Shown: in pieces, positions 7,768-15,278 of the stretch
Position numbering within the stretch: position 1 is the stretch's first letter
Layout of the letters: every line of letters starts with the position of its first letter
Source of the DNA: Streptomyces fradiae
Lineage (GTDB): Bacteria > Actinomycetota > Actinomycetes > Streptomycetales > Streptomycetaceae
Reading direction: 5' to 3'
Assembly (NCBI RefSeq): GCF_041270065.1
Contig: NZ_CP065958.1
Span: forward strand, 1,550,001 to 1,614,000
DNA length: 64,000 nt
The notes under the pieces: model-generated
What the model saw: the letters and a program-made list of their open reading frames with translations, nothing else
Database searches by the model: none
Told to the model about the DNA's origin: nothing
Program-made: the position numbers and the translations under genes

Positions 7768-8398
7768 CGGTGCGGCGGCGGGAACGGCGGATGAGGATCA
7801 GGCCCGCGGTGCCGGCGAGTCCCGCGGCGACGGCCGACGCGACGCCGAAGCCCGAGTCGTCGGTGGGGGCGGTCGTGTCGGCCGCACCGCCGCCGCCCGC
7901 GCCGACCGGCCCGTGCGGTGGCTTGTGGCCGTGTCCGTTGCCCCCGTTCCCGTTGCCCCCGTTGCCGTTGCCGCCGTTGCCGTTGTCCGGGCAGTCGACC
8001 CTGAAGACCTTGTGCTTGCCCGAACCCTGCTCGCCCGCGAAGGTCCAGTCGAGCTTGTACATCCCCTCGGGCAGCGTCATGTCCGGGGTCCGCCCGTGGC
8101 CGTTGGCGTCCATGGTGAGCGAGCCGTTCGTGGTCGGGGAGTCGGCCTTGGGCGGCTGCGGGGCGATGGTCCAGGAGACCAGCTGGCCGTTGTCGAAGTT
8201 GAAGGCGTCGAGGTAGAACTTGCAGACCTTGGGGTTGTCCCGCTGGTCGAACTCGGGGGTGTTCGAGTCGTGGACCTTCACGTCGCCGTTGTCGCCGGGG
8301 ACGGCGTACGCGGCGGGCGCGGCAACCAGGGAGGCCGAGCCGAGGGCGAGCGCGGCGACGGCGGCGGACAGCAGGGGACGGAGCGCCGGAGCGGTCAT
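7754..8398 (-). CDS. Secreted protein with C-terminal membrane anchor, candidate sortase F substrate
   Basis: A 214-residue protein with a cleavable signal peptide (about 1-31, ending APAAYA), a compact beta-rich extracellular domain with two cysteines (VCKFYLDAFNF and FRVDCPD), a Gly/Asn repeat (GNGGNGNGGNG), a His/Gly/Pro stretch and a C-terminal helix followed by RRSRRR. The tail has the layout of a wall-sorting signal, but no LPXTG or LAXTG precedes the helix; the nearest sequence is TAPTDDSGFG. The ATG at 8398 follows a GGAGG site. Overlap with the class F sortase gene suggests enzyme and client. Function unknown. Confidence 0.75.
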   Translation of the reverse strand: MTAPALRPLLSAAVAALALGSASLVAAPAAYAVPGDNGDVKVHDSNTPEFDQRDNPKVCKFYLDAFNFDNGQLVSWTIAPQPPKADSPTTNGSLTMDANGHGRTPDMTLPEGMYKLDWTFAGEQGSGKHKVFRVDCPDNGNGGNGNGGNGNGGNGHGHKPPHGPVGAGGGGAADTTAPTDDSGFGVASAVAAGLAGTAGLILIRRSRRRTDGAA

Positions 8399-8472
8399 GC
8401 GTGGTTCCTCCAGTCGTACAGATCTCGGAATTCGTGTGCCGATAATCTGACTATTGGTCACAACATGGCTAC

Positions 8473-8502
8473 GGAGGGTGGCACCGTGCCGTGCCACCCT
8501 CC
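8473..8502 (-). terminator. Strong stem-loop terminator after the citrate transporter gene
   Basis: GGAGGGTGGCAC (8473-8484) and GTGCCACCCTCC (8491-8502) form a perfect 12-bp stem with a 6-nt loop, 58 bp past the CitMHS stop and before the promoter of the next gene on the same strand. Confidence 0.75.
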
Positions 8503-8559
8503 GAGTTCCACCCGTCCGGCCCTGGAGACCGCACCGGGACCGAGGGAGCGCCCCGCGCC

Positions 8560-9963
8560 CTAGATGATCCCGAAGAGGATGCCCGCCGCGAGCACCACCA
8601 GCGAGGTCAGCGCGGCCCACTTCACGGTGAACCGGGTGTGGTCGCCGAACTCCACCTTCGCCATGCCGACGAGCACGTAGACCGCGGGCACCAGCGGGCT
8701 GGACATGTGCAGCGCCTGGCCGACCAGGGAGGCGCGGGCGATCTCCAGCGGGGACACTCCGTGCGCCGCGCCGGCCTCGGCGAGCACCGGCACCACGCCG
8801 AAGTAGAAACCGTCGTTGGACATGAAGTAGGTGAGCGGGATGCTCAGCACGCCGGTGACCAGCGCCATGTGCGGGCCCATACCCTCGGGGATGGCGCCGA
8901 CGAGCCAGTCCGCCATGTGCTTGACCATGCCGGTGCCGGTGAGCACACCGGTGAAGACGGCGGCGGCGAAGACCATGCCGGCGACATTGAGGACGTTGTC
9001 GGCGTGGGCGGCGATCCGGGCCTTCTGCTCGGCCATGTCGGGGTAGTTGACGGTGAGCGCGAGCGCGGCGCCGAGCAGGAAGAGCACCGGGATCGGCAGC
9101 AGTTCCATGATCATCGCGACCAGCAGGGTGGCGGTCAGCGCGGCGTTGAACCAGTACAGCCTGGGGCGCAGGGTCGCGCGGTGCGGGTCGAGCCCCTGGA
9201 AGCCGTCCCCGCCGGTGCCGGAGCCCGTCTCCGTACCCGCGCCGGAGCCCGTCTTCGCACCTGCCTCCGTACCCGACTTCGCGGTGCCGCCGCCCGCCGT
9301 GACCAGGACCGTCTCGGAGTCGCGGACCAGGACCTCGTCCAGGCTGAGGTAGCCGATGCGCTTGCGCTCGCGGCGGCCGAGGACGTACGCGAGGGCGAAG
9401 ACGAAGAGCAGTCCGACGCCGAGCGCGGGGATCATCGGGACGAAGATGTCACCGGCGTCCAGCTTGAGCGCGGTGGCGGCGCGGGCCGTGGGGCCGCCCC
9501 AGGGGAGGGTGTTCATGACGCCGTTGGCGGTGGCGGCGACTCCGGTCATGACGACCAGGCTCATGCCGAGCCGCTTGTAGAGCGGATACATCGCCGAGAC
9601 CGTGATCATGAAGGTGGTCGAGCCGTCGCCGTCCAGCGAGACGATCGCGGCGAGCACCGCCGTACCGACGACCACGCGCACGGGGTCGGCCTTGCAGAAG
9701 CGCAGGATGCCGCGGACGATCGGGTCGAAGAGGCCGACGTCGATCATCACGCCGAAGTAGACGATCGCGAACATCAGCATCGCGGCCGTGGGCGCCAGCT
9801 TGCCGACGCCGTCGATGACGTAGTCGCCCAGCTGGGCGCCCTGGCCCACGGCGACGCAGAACAACGCGGGAATGAGCACGAGCGCCGCGATCGGCGACAT
9901 CTTCTTCAGCATGATCAGGACCAGGAAGGTCGCGATCATGGCGAAGCCGAGGACGGTCAGCAT
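8560..9963 (-). CDS. CitMHS-family citrate-metal/proton symporter
   Basis: A 467-residue transporter with about 12 membrane helices. The conserved features are a LDGDGSTTFMI loop, NTLPWGGPTARA in the first half and a FMSNDGFYFGV segment in the second, typical of CitMHS proteins that import citrate complexed with divalent metal. The ATG at 9963 begins directly before the first helix (MLTVLGFAMIATFL). The cytoplasmic loop between the halves contains a low-complexity Gly/Ser/Thr insertion (about residues 232-256, GTEAGAKTGSGAGTETGSG). The gene is monocistronic, with its own terminator at 8473-8502; no two-component citrate sensor is adjacent. Confidence 0.9.
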   Translation of the reverse strand: MLTVLGFAMIATFLVLIMLKKMSPIAALVLIPALFCVAVGQGAQLGDYVIDGVGKLAPTAAMLMFAIVYFGVMIDVGLFDPIVRGILRFCKADPVRVVVGTAVLAAIVSLDGDGSTTFMITVSAMYPLYKRLGMSLVVMTGVAATANGVMNTLPWGGPTARAATALKLDAGDIFVPMIPALGVGLLFVFALAYVLGRRERKRIGYLSLDEVLVRDSETVLVTAGGGTAKSGTEAGAKTGSGAGTETGSGTGGDGFQGLDPHRATLRPRLYWFNAALTATLLVAMIMELLPIPVLFLLGAALALTVNYPDMAEQKARIAAHADNVLNVAGMVFAAAVFTGVLTGTGMVKHMADWLVGAIPEGMGPHMALVTGVLSIPLTYFMSNDGFYFGVVPVLAEAGAAHGVSPLEIARASLVGQALHMSSPLVPAVYVLVGMAKVEFGDHTRFTVKWAALTSLVVLAAGILFGII

Positions 9964-10098
9964 GGGAGGACACCTCACGTTCACCCTTGAACTCCCGCCA
10001 GAGCGGCGGTGCGGATGACGGTAGGTGCGGCCTTCCCGCGTTAACAAGACGTTGACGCGTGAGCAATACGAGCAAAACCCCAGGTCACAGCCGTCCGG

Positions 10099-12300
10099 TC
10101 ACAACAGTGGCGACAGCTGCACGGGAAAGCCGTTCAGGACGGCGGTGCCCGAGAGGGGGTCGAGCAGGGAGCCGTCGAGCAGCTGGTTGACGTTGACCCC
10201 GGGGCGTGCGGCGGCCACACCGAGCCGGGTGCCGGGACGGTCGTGGCCCCAGCCGTGCGGCAGGCTCACGACACCGGGGCGGACCGCCTCGGTGATCTCC
10301 ACCTCGGCGGTCAGCTCGCCCCCCTCCCCCTTGACGCGGGCGGGGGCGCCGGCGGTGAGGCCGAGCCGTTCGGCGTCCTCCGGGTGCACCTGGAGGGTGC
10401 AGCGGTTCGAACCGCCGTTGAGGGACGGAATGTTGTGCAGCCAGCTGTTGTTGGAGCGCAGGTGGCGCCGTCCGACGAGCCGGACGGAGTCCGGCTCCGG
10501 TACGGCCTCCAGCGCGGCGCGCAGCCTCGGCAGGTCGGCGGCGATCGGCGCGGGCAGCAGCTCGATCCGTCCGCTGCGGGTCTTGAGCAGTCCGGGCAGC
10601 CGGGGCTTCATCGGCCCGAGGTCGATGCCGTGCGGGGCCTGCAGCAGGTCGTCGAGGACCAGGTCGTACGGGCCGAGCCGGAGCATCAGGTCGAGCCGCC
10701 GTTCCGGGCCGGTACGGCCCGCGAGAAGTCGTGCCTGCTCCTTGGGGTCGGCGCCGTACAGCGGCGAGTGCTCCTGCGTCACGGCCTTGGCCAGGGTGCG
10801 TTCGATCGCGAGGTCGTCGACGGCGGACGGCGGGGCTCCGTGCAGGCCGGAGACGGCGAGGATCAGCCGGGCGTGGATCTCGCACTCGTCCATCCGCCCC
10901 TCCTCCAGGGGGAGAACGGGCCGCGAGTAGCGCGCCTGGTTGCGGACGGCGAAGCCGTTGAAGGCGAAGTCGAAGTGCGCGCTGCGCGAGGGCGGCGGCG
11001 GGGGCAGGACGACGTCGGCGTGCCGGGTGGTCTCGTTGAGGTACGGGTCGACGGCCACCATGAAGTCGAGGGAGCCCAGGGCGGCGTCGAGGCGGTCGCC
11101 GTCGGGGGCGGACAGGACGGGGTTGCCGGCGATGGTGACGACCGCCCGCACCCGCCCCTCCCCCGGTGTGTCGATCTCCTCGGCGAGGGCGGCGAGCGGG
11201 AGTTCGCCCTTGGCCTCGGGGTGGCCGGAGACCCGGCTCCGCCAGCGGCCGAGGGCGAAGCCCTTCCCCGGACCGGCGGGGCGGGGCGCGGGGGCGGTCG
11301 CGGAGAGCGGGAAGAGGGCACCGCCGGGGCGGTCGAGGTTGCCGGTGAGGACGTTGAGGACGTCGACGAGCCAGTTGCCGAGAGTTCCGTACGCGACGGT
11401 GGAGGAGCCCATCCGGCCGTAGACGGCGGCGGTCGGGGCGGCGGCGAGTTCGCGGGCGGTGGTACGGATGGTGTCCGCGTCCAGGTCGCATGCGGCGGCG
11501 ACCGCCTCGGGGCTGAAGTCCCGTACCGCGTCCCGTACTTCCTCGACCCCCTGCACGTACTCGGCGAGCGGGCCGAGGCGGACCAGGTCCTCGGCGAAGA
11601 GGGTGTGGGCGAGGGCGGCGAGGAAGAGGGCGTCGGCGCCGGGGCGGATGGCGAGGTGCCGGTCGGCGAGACGGGCGGTGCGGGTGCGCCGGGGGTCGAC
11701 GACGGTGAGGGTGCCGCCGCGCCGGCGCAGGGCCTTCAGCCGGCCGGGGAAGTCGGGGGCGGTGCACAGACTGCCGTTGGAGTCCAGGGGGTTGGCGCCG
11801 AGCATCAGGAGGTGGTCGGTGCGGTCCAGGTCGGGTACGGGGACGGCGAAGGCGTCGCCGAACAGCAGTCCGCTGGAGACGTGCTTGGGCATCTGGTCGA
11901 GGGTGGAGGCGGTGTAGAGGTTGCGGGTGCCCAGGGCGCCGATGAGGAGCGGCGGGTAGAGGGCGCCGGCGACGGTGTGGACGTTGGGGTTGCCGAGGAC
12001 GAGGGCGACTGCGTTCGGTCCGTGTTCCTCGATCAGTGGGCGGAGGCGGGCGGCGATCAGGTCGAAGGCCTCGGCCCAGTCCGCCTCGCGCAGGGCGCCG
12101 TTCTCGCGGATCAGCGGGCGGACGAGCCGGTCGGGGTCGGCGTCGACTTCGGGGAACGCGGCGCCCTTCGGACAGATGAAGCCCTCGCTGAAGACGTCGT
12201 CGCGGTCGCCGCGGGCGCCGGTGACCCGGCCGTTGTCGAGGGTGAGGGTCAGCCCGCAGGTCGCTTCGCAGAGGGGGCAGATGCGCAGGGCGGTGGACAT
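10099..12300 (-). CDS. Molybdopterin-dependent oxidoreductase (formate dehydrogenase/nitrate reductase-like)
   Basis: A 733-residue member of the DMSO-reductase superfamily. An N-terminal [4Fe-4S] site is formed by Cys8, Cys11, Cys15 and Cys43 (CPLCEATCG, then FICPKG). It continues with molybdopterin-binding domains (GNPNVHTVAG, LMLGANPLDSN, VVDPRRTRTARLADRHL) and the C-terminal cofactor-binding barrel (LPHGWGHDRPG). It has no Tat signal, so it is probably cytoplasmic. No electron-transfer subunit is adjacent, and the substrate is unknown. ATG 12300 follows CAGGGAGA. A palindrome at 12364-12375 in its promoter region and the upstream TetR gene suggest TetR control. Confidence 0.88.
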   Translation of the reverse strand: MSTALRICPLCEATCGLTLTLDNGRVTGARGDRDDVFSEGFICPKGAAFPEVDADPDRLVRPLIRENGALREADWAEAFDLIAARLRPLIEEHGPNAVALVLGNPNVHTVAGALYPPLLIGALGTRNLYTASTLDQMPKHVSSGLLFGDAFAVPVPDLDRTDHLLMLGANPLDSNGSLCTAPDFPGRLKALRRRGGTLTVVDPRRTRTARLADRHLAIRPGADALFLAALAHTLFAEDLVRLGPLAEYVQGVEEVRDAVRDFSPEAVAAACDLDADTIRTTARELAAAPTAAVYGRMGSSTVAYGTLGNWLVDVLNVLTGNLDRPGGALFPLSATAPAPRPAGPGKGFALGRWRSRVSGHPEAKGELPLAALAEEIDTPGEGRVRAVVTIAGNPVLSAPDGDRLDAALGSLDFMVAVDPYLNETTRHADVVLPPPPPSRSAHFDFAFNGFAVRNQARYSRPVLPLEEGRMDECEIHARLILAVSGLHGAPPSAVDDLAIERTLAKAVTQEHSPLYGADPKEQARLLAGRTGPERRLDLMLRLGPYDLVLDDLLQAPHGIDLGPMKPRLPGLLKTRSGRIELLPAPIAADLPRLRAALEAVPEPDSVRLVGRRHLRSNNSWLHNIPSLNGGSNRCTLQVHPEDAERLGLTAGAPARVKGEGGELTAEVEITEAVRPGVVSLPHGWGHDRPGTRLGVAAARPGVNVNQLLDGSLLDPLSGTAVLNGFPVQLSPLL

Positions 12301-12363
12301 GGCGGTCTCCCTGGGGCGGCAGCGGCGGGGGCGCGGTGGCGGGCGCGCGGGCAAGCGCGAGCA

Positions 12364-12375
12364 TACCGACCGGTA
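12364..12375. promoter_or_regulatory. Putative TetR operator before the molybdopterin oxidoreductase gene
   Basis: TACCGACCGGTA has perfect TACCG/CGGTA arms with a 2-nt spacer. It lies 64 bp before the oxidoreductase start and just downstream of the TetR gene ending at 12459. The form is common for TetR operators; the pairing with this TetR is inferred. Confidence 0.4.
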
Positions 12376-12458
12376 GGGAGGTCCGACAGGCCCTGGCGGC
12401 GACGGGGTACGAGGGGGCGAGGTACGACGGAGGCGAGGTACGACGGGGGCGGGCGCGG

Positions 12459-13136
12459 TCAGCGCAGCGAGGGCGCGAGGTAGGCGTGCAGGAGTGCGCG
12501 GGTCTCGGCGATGAGCGCGGGGTCGCCGGCCGGGTCGGTGCGGAACGCGAGCCGGAGCAGCGCGTCGGTGGCCTCGACGCCGACCAGGACCTTGCGCAGC
12601 AGGTCCGCGTCGGCGGGGCGGCCGAGCGGGGCGGCGAGCAGCCCGCAGATGCGGTCGGCGACGAGGTGGTTGGGGTCCTCGTCGGTGCCGGGCTCGCCGG
12701 ACGCGGCGGCGGGGATCCCGAAGTCGACCAGGCCGAAGCCGGGGACGGTCCGCTTCATCGCGATGTACGCGTCGAGGACGGTGTCGATGACGGCGCGCCC
12801 GTCGACGGCCGGGAGCCCGGCGAGTCCGGCGCTGATGCGGGCGGCGTAGCTGTCGAGGTTGCGGTGGGCGAGGGCGGCGGCCATGGCCCGCTTGTTGCCG
12901 AAGAAGCGGTAGACCGAGCCGATGGGGACGCCGGCGCGGGTGGCCACGGCCCGGGTGCTCAGCTGCTCGTAGCCGGTCTCGTCGAGGAGTTCGGCGCAGG
13001 CGTCGAGGATCCGGGCGAGGCGCTCGGCGCTGCGCTGCTGGACGGGCGCGCGGCGCAGGGCGGGGCCGGCGGCCGGCTGGGCGGCCTTGGGAGTGGGGGG
13101 CTTCGGGGCGGAAGGCCGCGGGGTGGGCTGGGGCAC
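12459..13136 (-). CDS. TetR family transcriptional regulator
   Basis: A 225-residue protein with an unusual 30-residue Pro/Ala/Lys-rich leader, then a TetR DNA-binding domain (about 32-90; LSTRAVATRAGVPIGSVYRF, FGNKRAMAAAL) and a helical ligand domain. The GTG at 13136 is the only start I find that includes the whole open leader; a shorter form cannot be excluded. It is transcribed toward the molybdopterin oxidoreductase 158 bp downstream, with a palindrome between them, and lies 46 bp after the membrane-protein operon on the same strand. Likely a local repressor; ligand unknown. Confidence 0.85.
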   Translation of the reverse strand: MPQPTPRPSAPKPPTPKAAQPAAGPALRRAPVQQRSAERLARILDACAELLDETGYEQLSTRAVATRAGVPIGSVYRFFGNKRAMAAALAHRNLDSYAARISAGLAGLPAVDGRAVIDTVLDAYIAMKRTVPGFGLVDFGIPAAASGEPGTDEDPNHLVADRICGLLAAPLGRPADADLLRKVLVGVEATDALLRLAFRTDPAGDPALIAETRALLHAYLAPSLR

Positions 13137-13182
13137 GGGGACATCATGCCGTTCCCGCCCTGACGGGGGCGATGGAGGGCGA

Positions 13183-14478
13183 TCAGGCGATCAGGAGGCC
13201 GATCCCGCCGAGGGTGTACGCGATCATCAGCACGAACAGCGGGAGTTGACCGGCCACGGCGCGGGCGGCCGGGAAGAGGCGCACCGAGCGGTCGTGCGCG
13301 GCGACGACGCCGAGGACGTGGCCGGTGACGATCGCGGCGACCTGGAGGGTCGCGAGGCCGGCGGGGCCCAGGGGTGGGGCGGGTGCGGGGGCGTTGTCAG
13401 TACCCCCTGCCATGATGACTGTGCGTGGTCCTTCGGTGACGAAGAGTGTGAAGTAGTGGGCCACGAGGTAGCCGAGGGCGATGGGCAGCAGCGAGTGCGC
13501 GAAGGAGGTGAGCGGGGTGGTGAGTTCGCGGTCGACGAGCCGGAGGGTGCCGGCGCACAGCCCGTAGAGGGCGGCGACGAGGGCGACGGCACCGAGGAGT
13601 CCGAGGGTGGCGGTGAGGGTGCGGCCGAGGGGTGAGGTCTGGAGGAGGGTGAGCCAGCGCGGGTTGTCGGAGAAGCCGTCGTAGGCGGTGGAGCCGAGGA
13701 GGACGCAGACGGTGGCGACGAGGCCGGGGCCGGGCGGGGTGGCGTCCAGGCCGTTGAAGGGGGAGCGCAGGACGAGCCGGCCGTCGGCCCGGCGGCCGAG
13801 CGGGGAGAGCCGGGCGAGGAGGGAGGAGTAGACCTCGAAGGGGTCGGCGTGGGCGAGCCAGTCGGGGCCGTGACGGACGGCGCCGAGCAGCTGCACGGCA
13901 GTGTGGACGGCGAGGGCCGTCAGGAGGACGGGGGTGGCGGTGTTGTCGGGGGCGACGAGTTCGAGCCAGGTGAAGAGGAGGAGTCCGGCGGCGGCCGGCC
14001 GGATGCCGACACGGGCGGGGACGGGGCGGGGTGGGCGGTGCGCCGGGAGCAGGGCTGCGAGGGTGCGCAGGGGGTTGATGAGGCGCCAGACGGGGCCGAG
14101 GAGGAGGGAGGCGGGGACGAGTCCGACCCAGAGCAGGACGTAGACCGCGCCGGGCGCGGGGTTGCGGTCCGGATCGTCGGGGCCGAGGAGGAGATGGAGG
14201 ACGAGGGCGAGTCCGGCGGCTGCGCCGGCGAGCCGCAGGGCGGTGCGGGTGGCGGGGGCGTCGGCGAGGCGCTGGACGGCGGCGGGCAGCGGGCGGCCGG
14301 CCAGGTCGCCGCGGAAGCGGGAGGCGGACCAGAGCAGTCCGAGGGAGAGGAAGGAGACGAAGAGCGCGGCGAAGGCACCGGCGTAGGCGTAGAAGGGCGA
14401 GAGGGGGAGGTCGTGCTGGGCGCCCACGCCGTGGGCGAGGGGCAGCGGAAGCGGCGGGGGCGCGGTGAGTGCCGTCAT
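13183..14478 (-). CDS. Polytopic membrane protein of the cupredoxin-lipoprotein operon
   Basis: A 431-residue protein with about 10-11 membrane helices. The N-terminus LAHGVGAQHDLPLSPF is characteristic of an actinobacterial family whose relatives, as I recall, are sometimes labelled 'fenitrothion hydrolase' in databases, though that name is not a safe function. Conserved-looking features include GPVWRLINPLRTL, HADPFEVYSSLLARLSPLG and AHYFTLFVTEGP. It is the last gene of a three-gene unit; its ATG overlaps the lipoprotein stop (ATGA at 14475-14478), so translation is coupled. A membrane partner of the metal-binding-like lipoprotein is inferred. Function unknown. Confidence 0.7.
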   Translation of the reverse strand: MTALTAPPPLPLPLAHGVGAQHDLPLSPFYAYAGAFAALFVSFLSLGLLWSASRFRGDLAGRPLPAAVQRLADAPATRTALRLAGAAAGLALVLHLLLGPDDPDRNPAPGAVYVLLWVGLVPASLLLGPVWRLINPLRTLAALLPAHRPPRPVPARVGIRPAAAGLLLFTWLELVAPDNTATPVLLTALAVHTAVQLLGAVRHGPDWLAHADPFEVYSSLLARLSPLGRRADGRLVLRSPFNGLDATPPGPGLVATVCVLLGSTAYDGFSDNPRWLTLLQTSPLGRTLTATLGLLGAVALVAALYGLCAGTLRLVDRELTTPLTSFAHSLLPIALGYLVAHYFTLFVTEGPRTVIMAGGTDNAPAPAPPLGPAGLATLQVAAIVTGHVLGVVAAHDRSVRLFPAARAVAGQLPLFVLMIAYTLGGIGLLIA

Positions 14479-15278
14479 CGGACGACGAGTTGGGTCAGCA
14501 CGAGTCCGGACTCGTGGGTCTCCACCTCGAAGAGGCCGGTGCGGTCGGCGGTGAAGGTGAGGGTGGCGGTGCGGCCGGCGGTGAGGGGCAGTTCACGGTC
14601 GTAGCCGTGGACGTGGACGGTGTCGGCGCGGTCGCCGGTGACCTGGAGGGTGATGCGCTCGCCCTTCGTCACCTCGACCCGGGAAGGGGGTGGTTGGACG
14701 GAGTCGCCGCTGATGGTGAGGGCGAGGGTACGGCCGGGGGCGGCGGTCGCGGTCGGGGTGGGGCTCGCGGGGTCCGAGGAGGCGCCGGCGGAGGCGCCGA
14801 GGCGGACGGTGGTCTCGACGGGGCGGCCGGCGACGGCCCAGGCGGTGTGGTCGTCGGCGTAGAGCCGGGCGGTGAGGGTGCGGGCGCCGGCCGGGACGTG
14901 CGCCCAGGGGCCGTAGGCGCGGGTGGTCTCGCGGCCGTCGGCGAGGAGCCGGGCGTGGCCGCGCCCGGGGAGGGCGGCGCCGCCGGTGCTCTCAGGGGTG
15001 AACCGGAACCTCTCCACCAGGAGGTGGACGTTCCAGCCGCCCTCGCTGTCGGGCCGGGCCTCGATCCGTACGGCGGGCGCTCCGGCGGCGGGCACCTCGC
15101 GGAGGCGGTGGCCGGTGCTGTCCCGGGCGGTGAGGAGGGTGCCGTTGGCGCCGGTGGCCTCCTGGTGGCTGGTGCCGGGCTTGTGGTGGGTGGTCGGGCG
15201 CCCGCCGCAGCCGGCGAGCAGCGCCGCGCCCACGGCCAGGGCGAGCACGGCGCGGCCCGCCCGGCGGCGGCCGGTCAC
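14475..15278 (-). CDS. Lipoprotein with a cupredoxin-like domain
   Basis: A 267-residue exported lipoprotein with lipobox LLAGC (Cys about 23). A middle domain (about 70-160; GHARLLADGRETTRAYGPW, ADDHTAWAVAGRP) resembles the small beta domains found in metal-related exported proteins. A Pro/Thr-rich linker follows, then a C-terminal cupredoxin-like domain (about 195-267) with HVHGYDRELPL and FEVETHESGLVL, histidines placed as in EfeO/copper-binding relatives. It probably binds a metal outside the membrane; this is inferred, and the usual Cys ligand is not evident. The GTG overlaps the upstream stop (15275-15278) and its own stop overlaps the next start. Confidence 0.75.
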   Translation of the reverse strand: MTGRRRAGRAVLALAVGAALLAGCGGRPTTHHKPGTSHQEATGANGTLLTARDSTGHRLREVPAAGAPAVRIEARPDSEGGWNVHLLVERFRFTPESTGGAALPGRGHARLLADGRETTRAYGPWAHVPAGARTLTARLYADDHTAWAVAGRPVETTVRLGASAGASSDPASPTPTATAAPGRTLALTISGDSVQPPPSRVEVTKGERITLQVTGDRADTVHVHGYDRELPLTAGRTATLTFTADRTGLFEVETHESGLVLTQLVVR

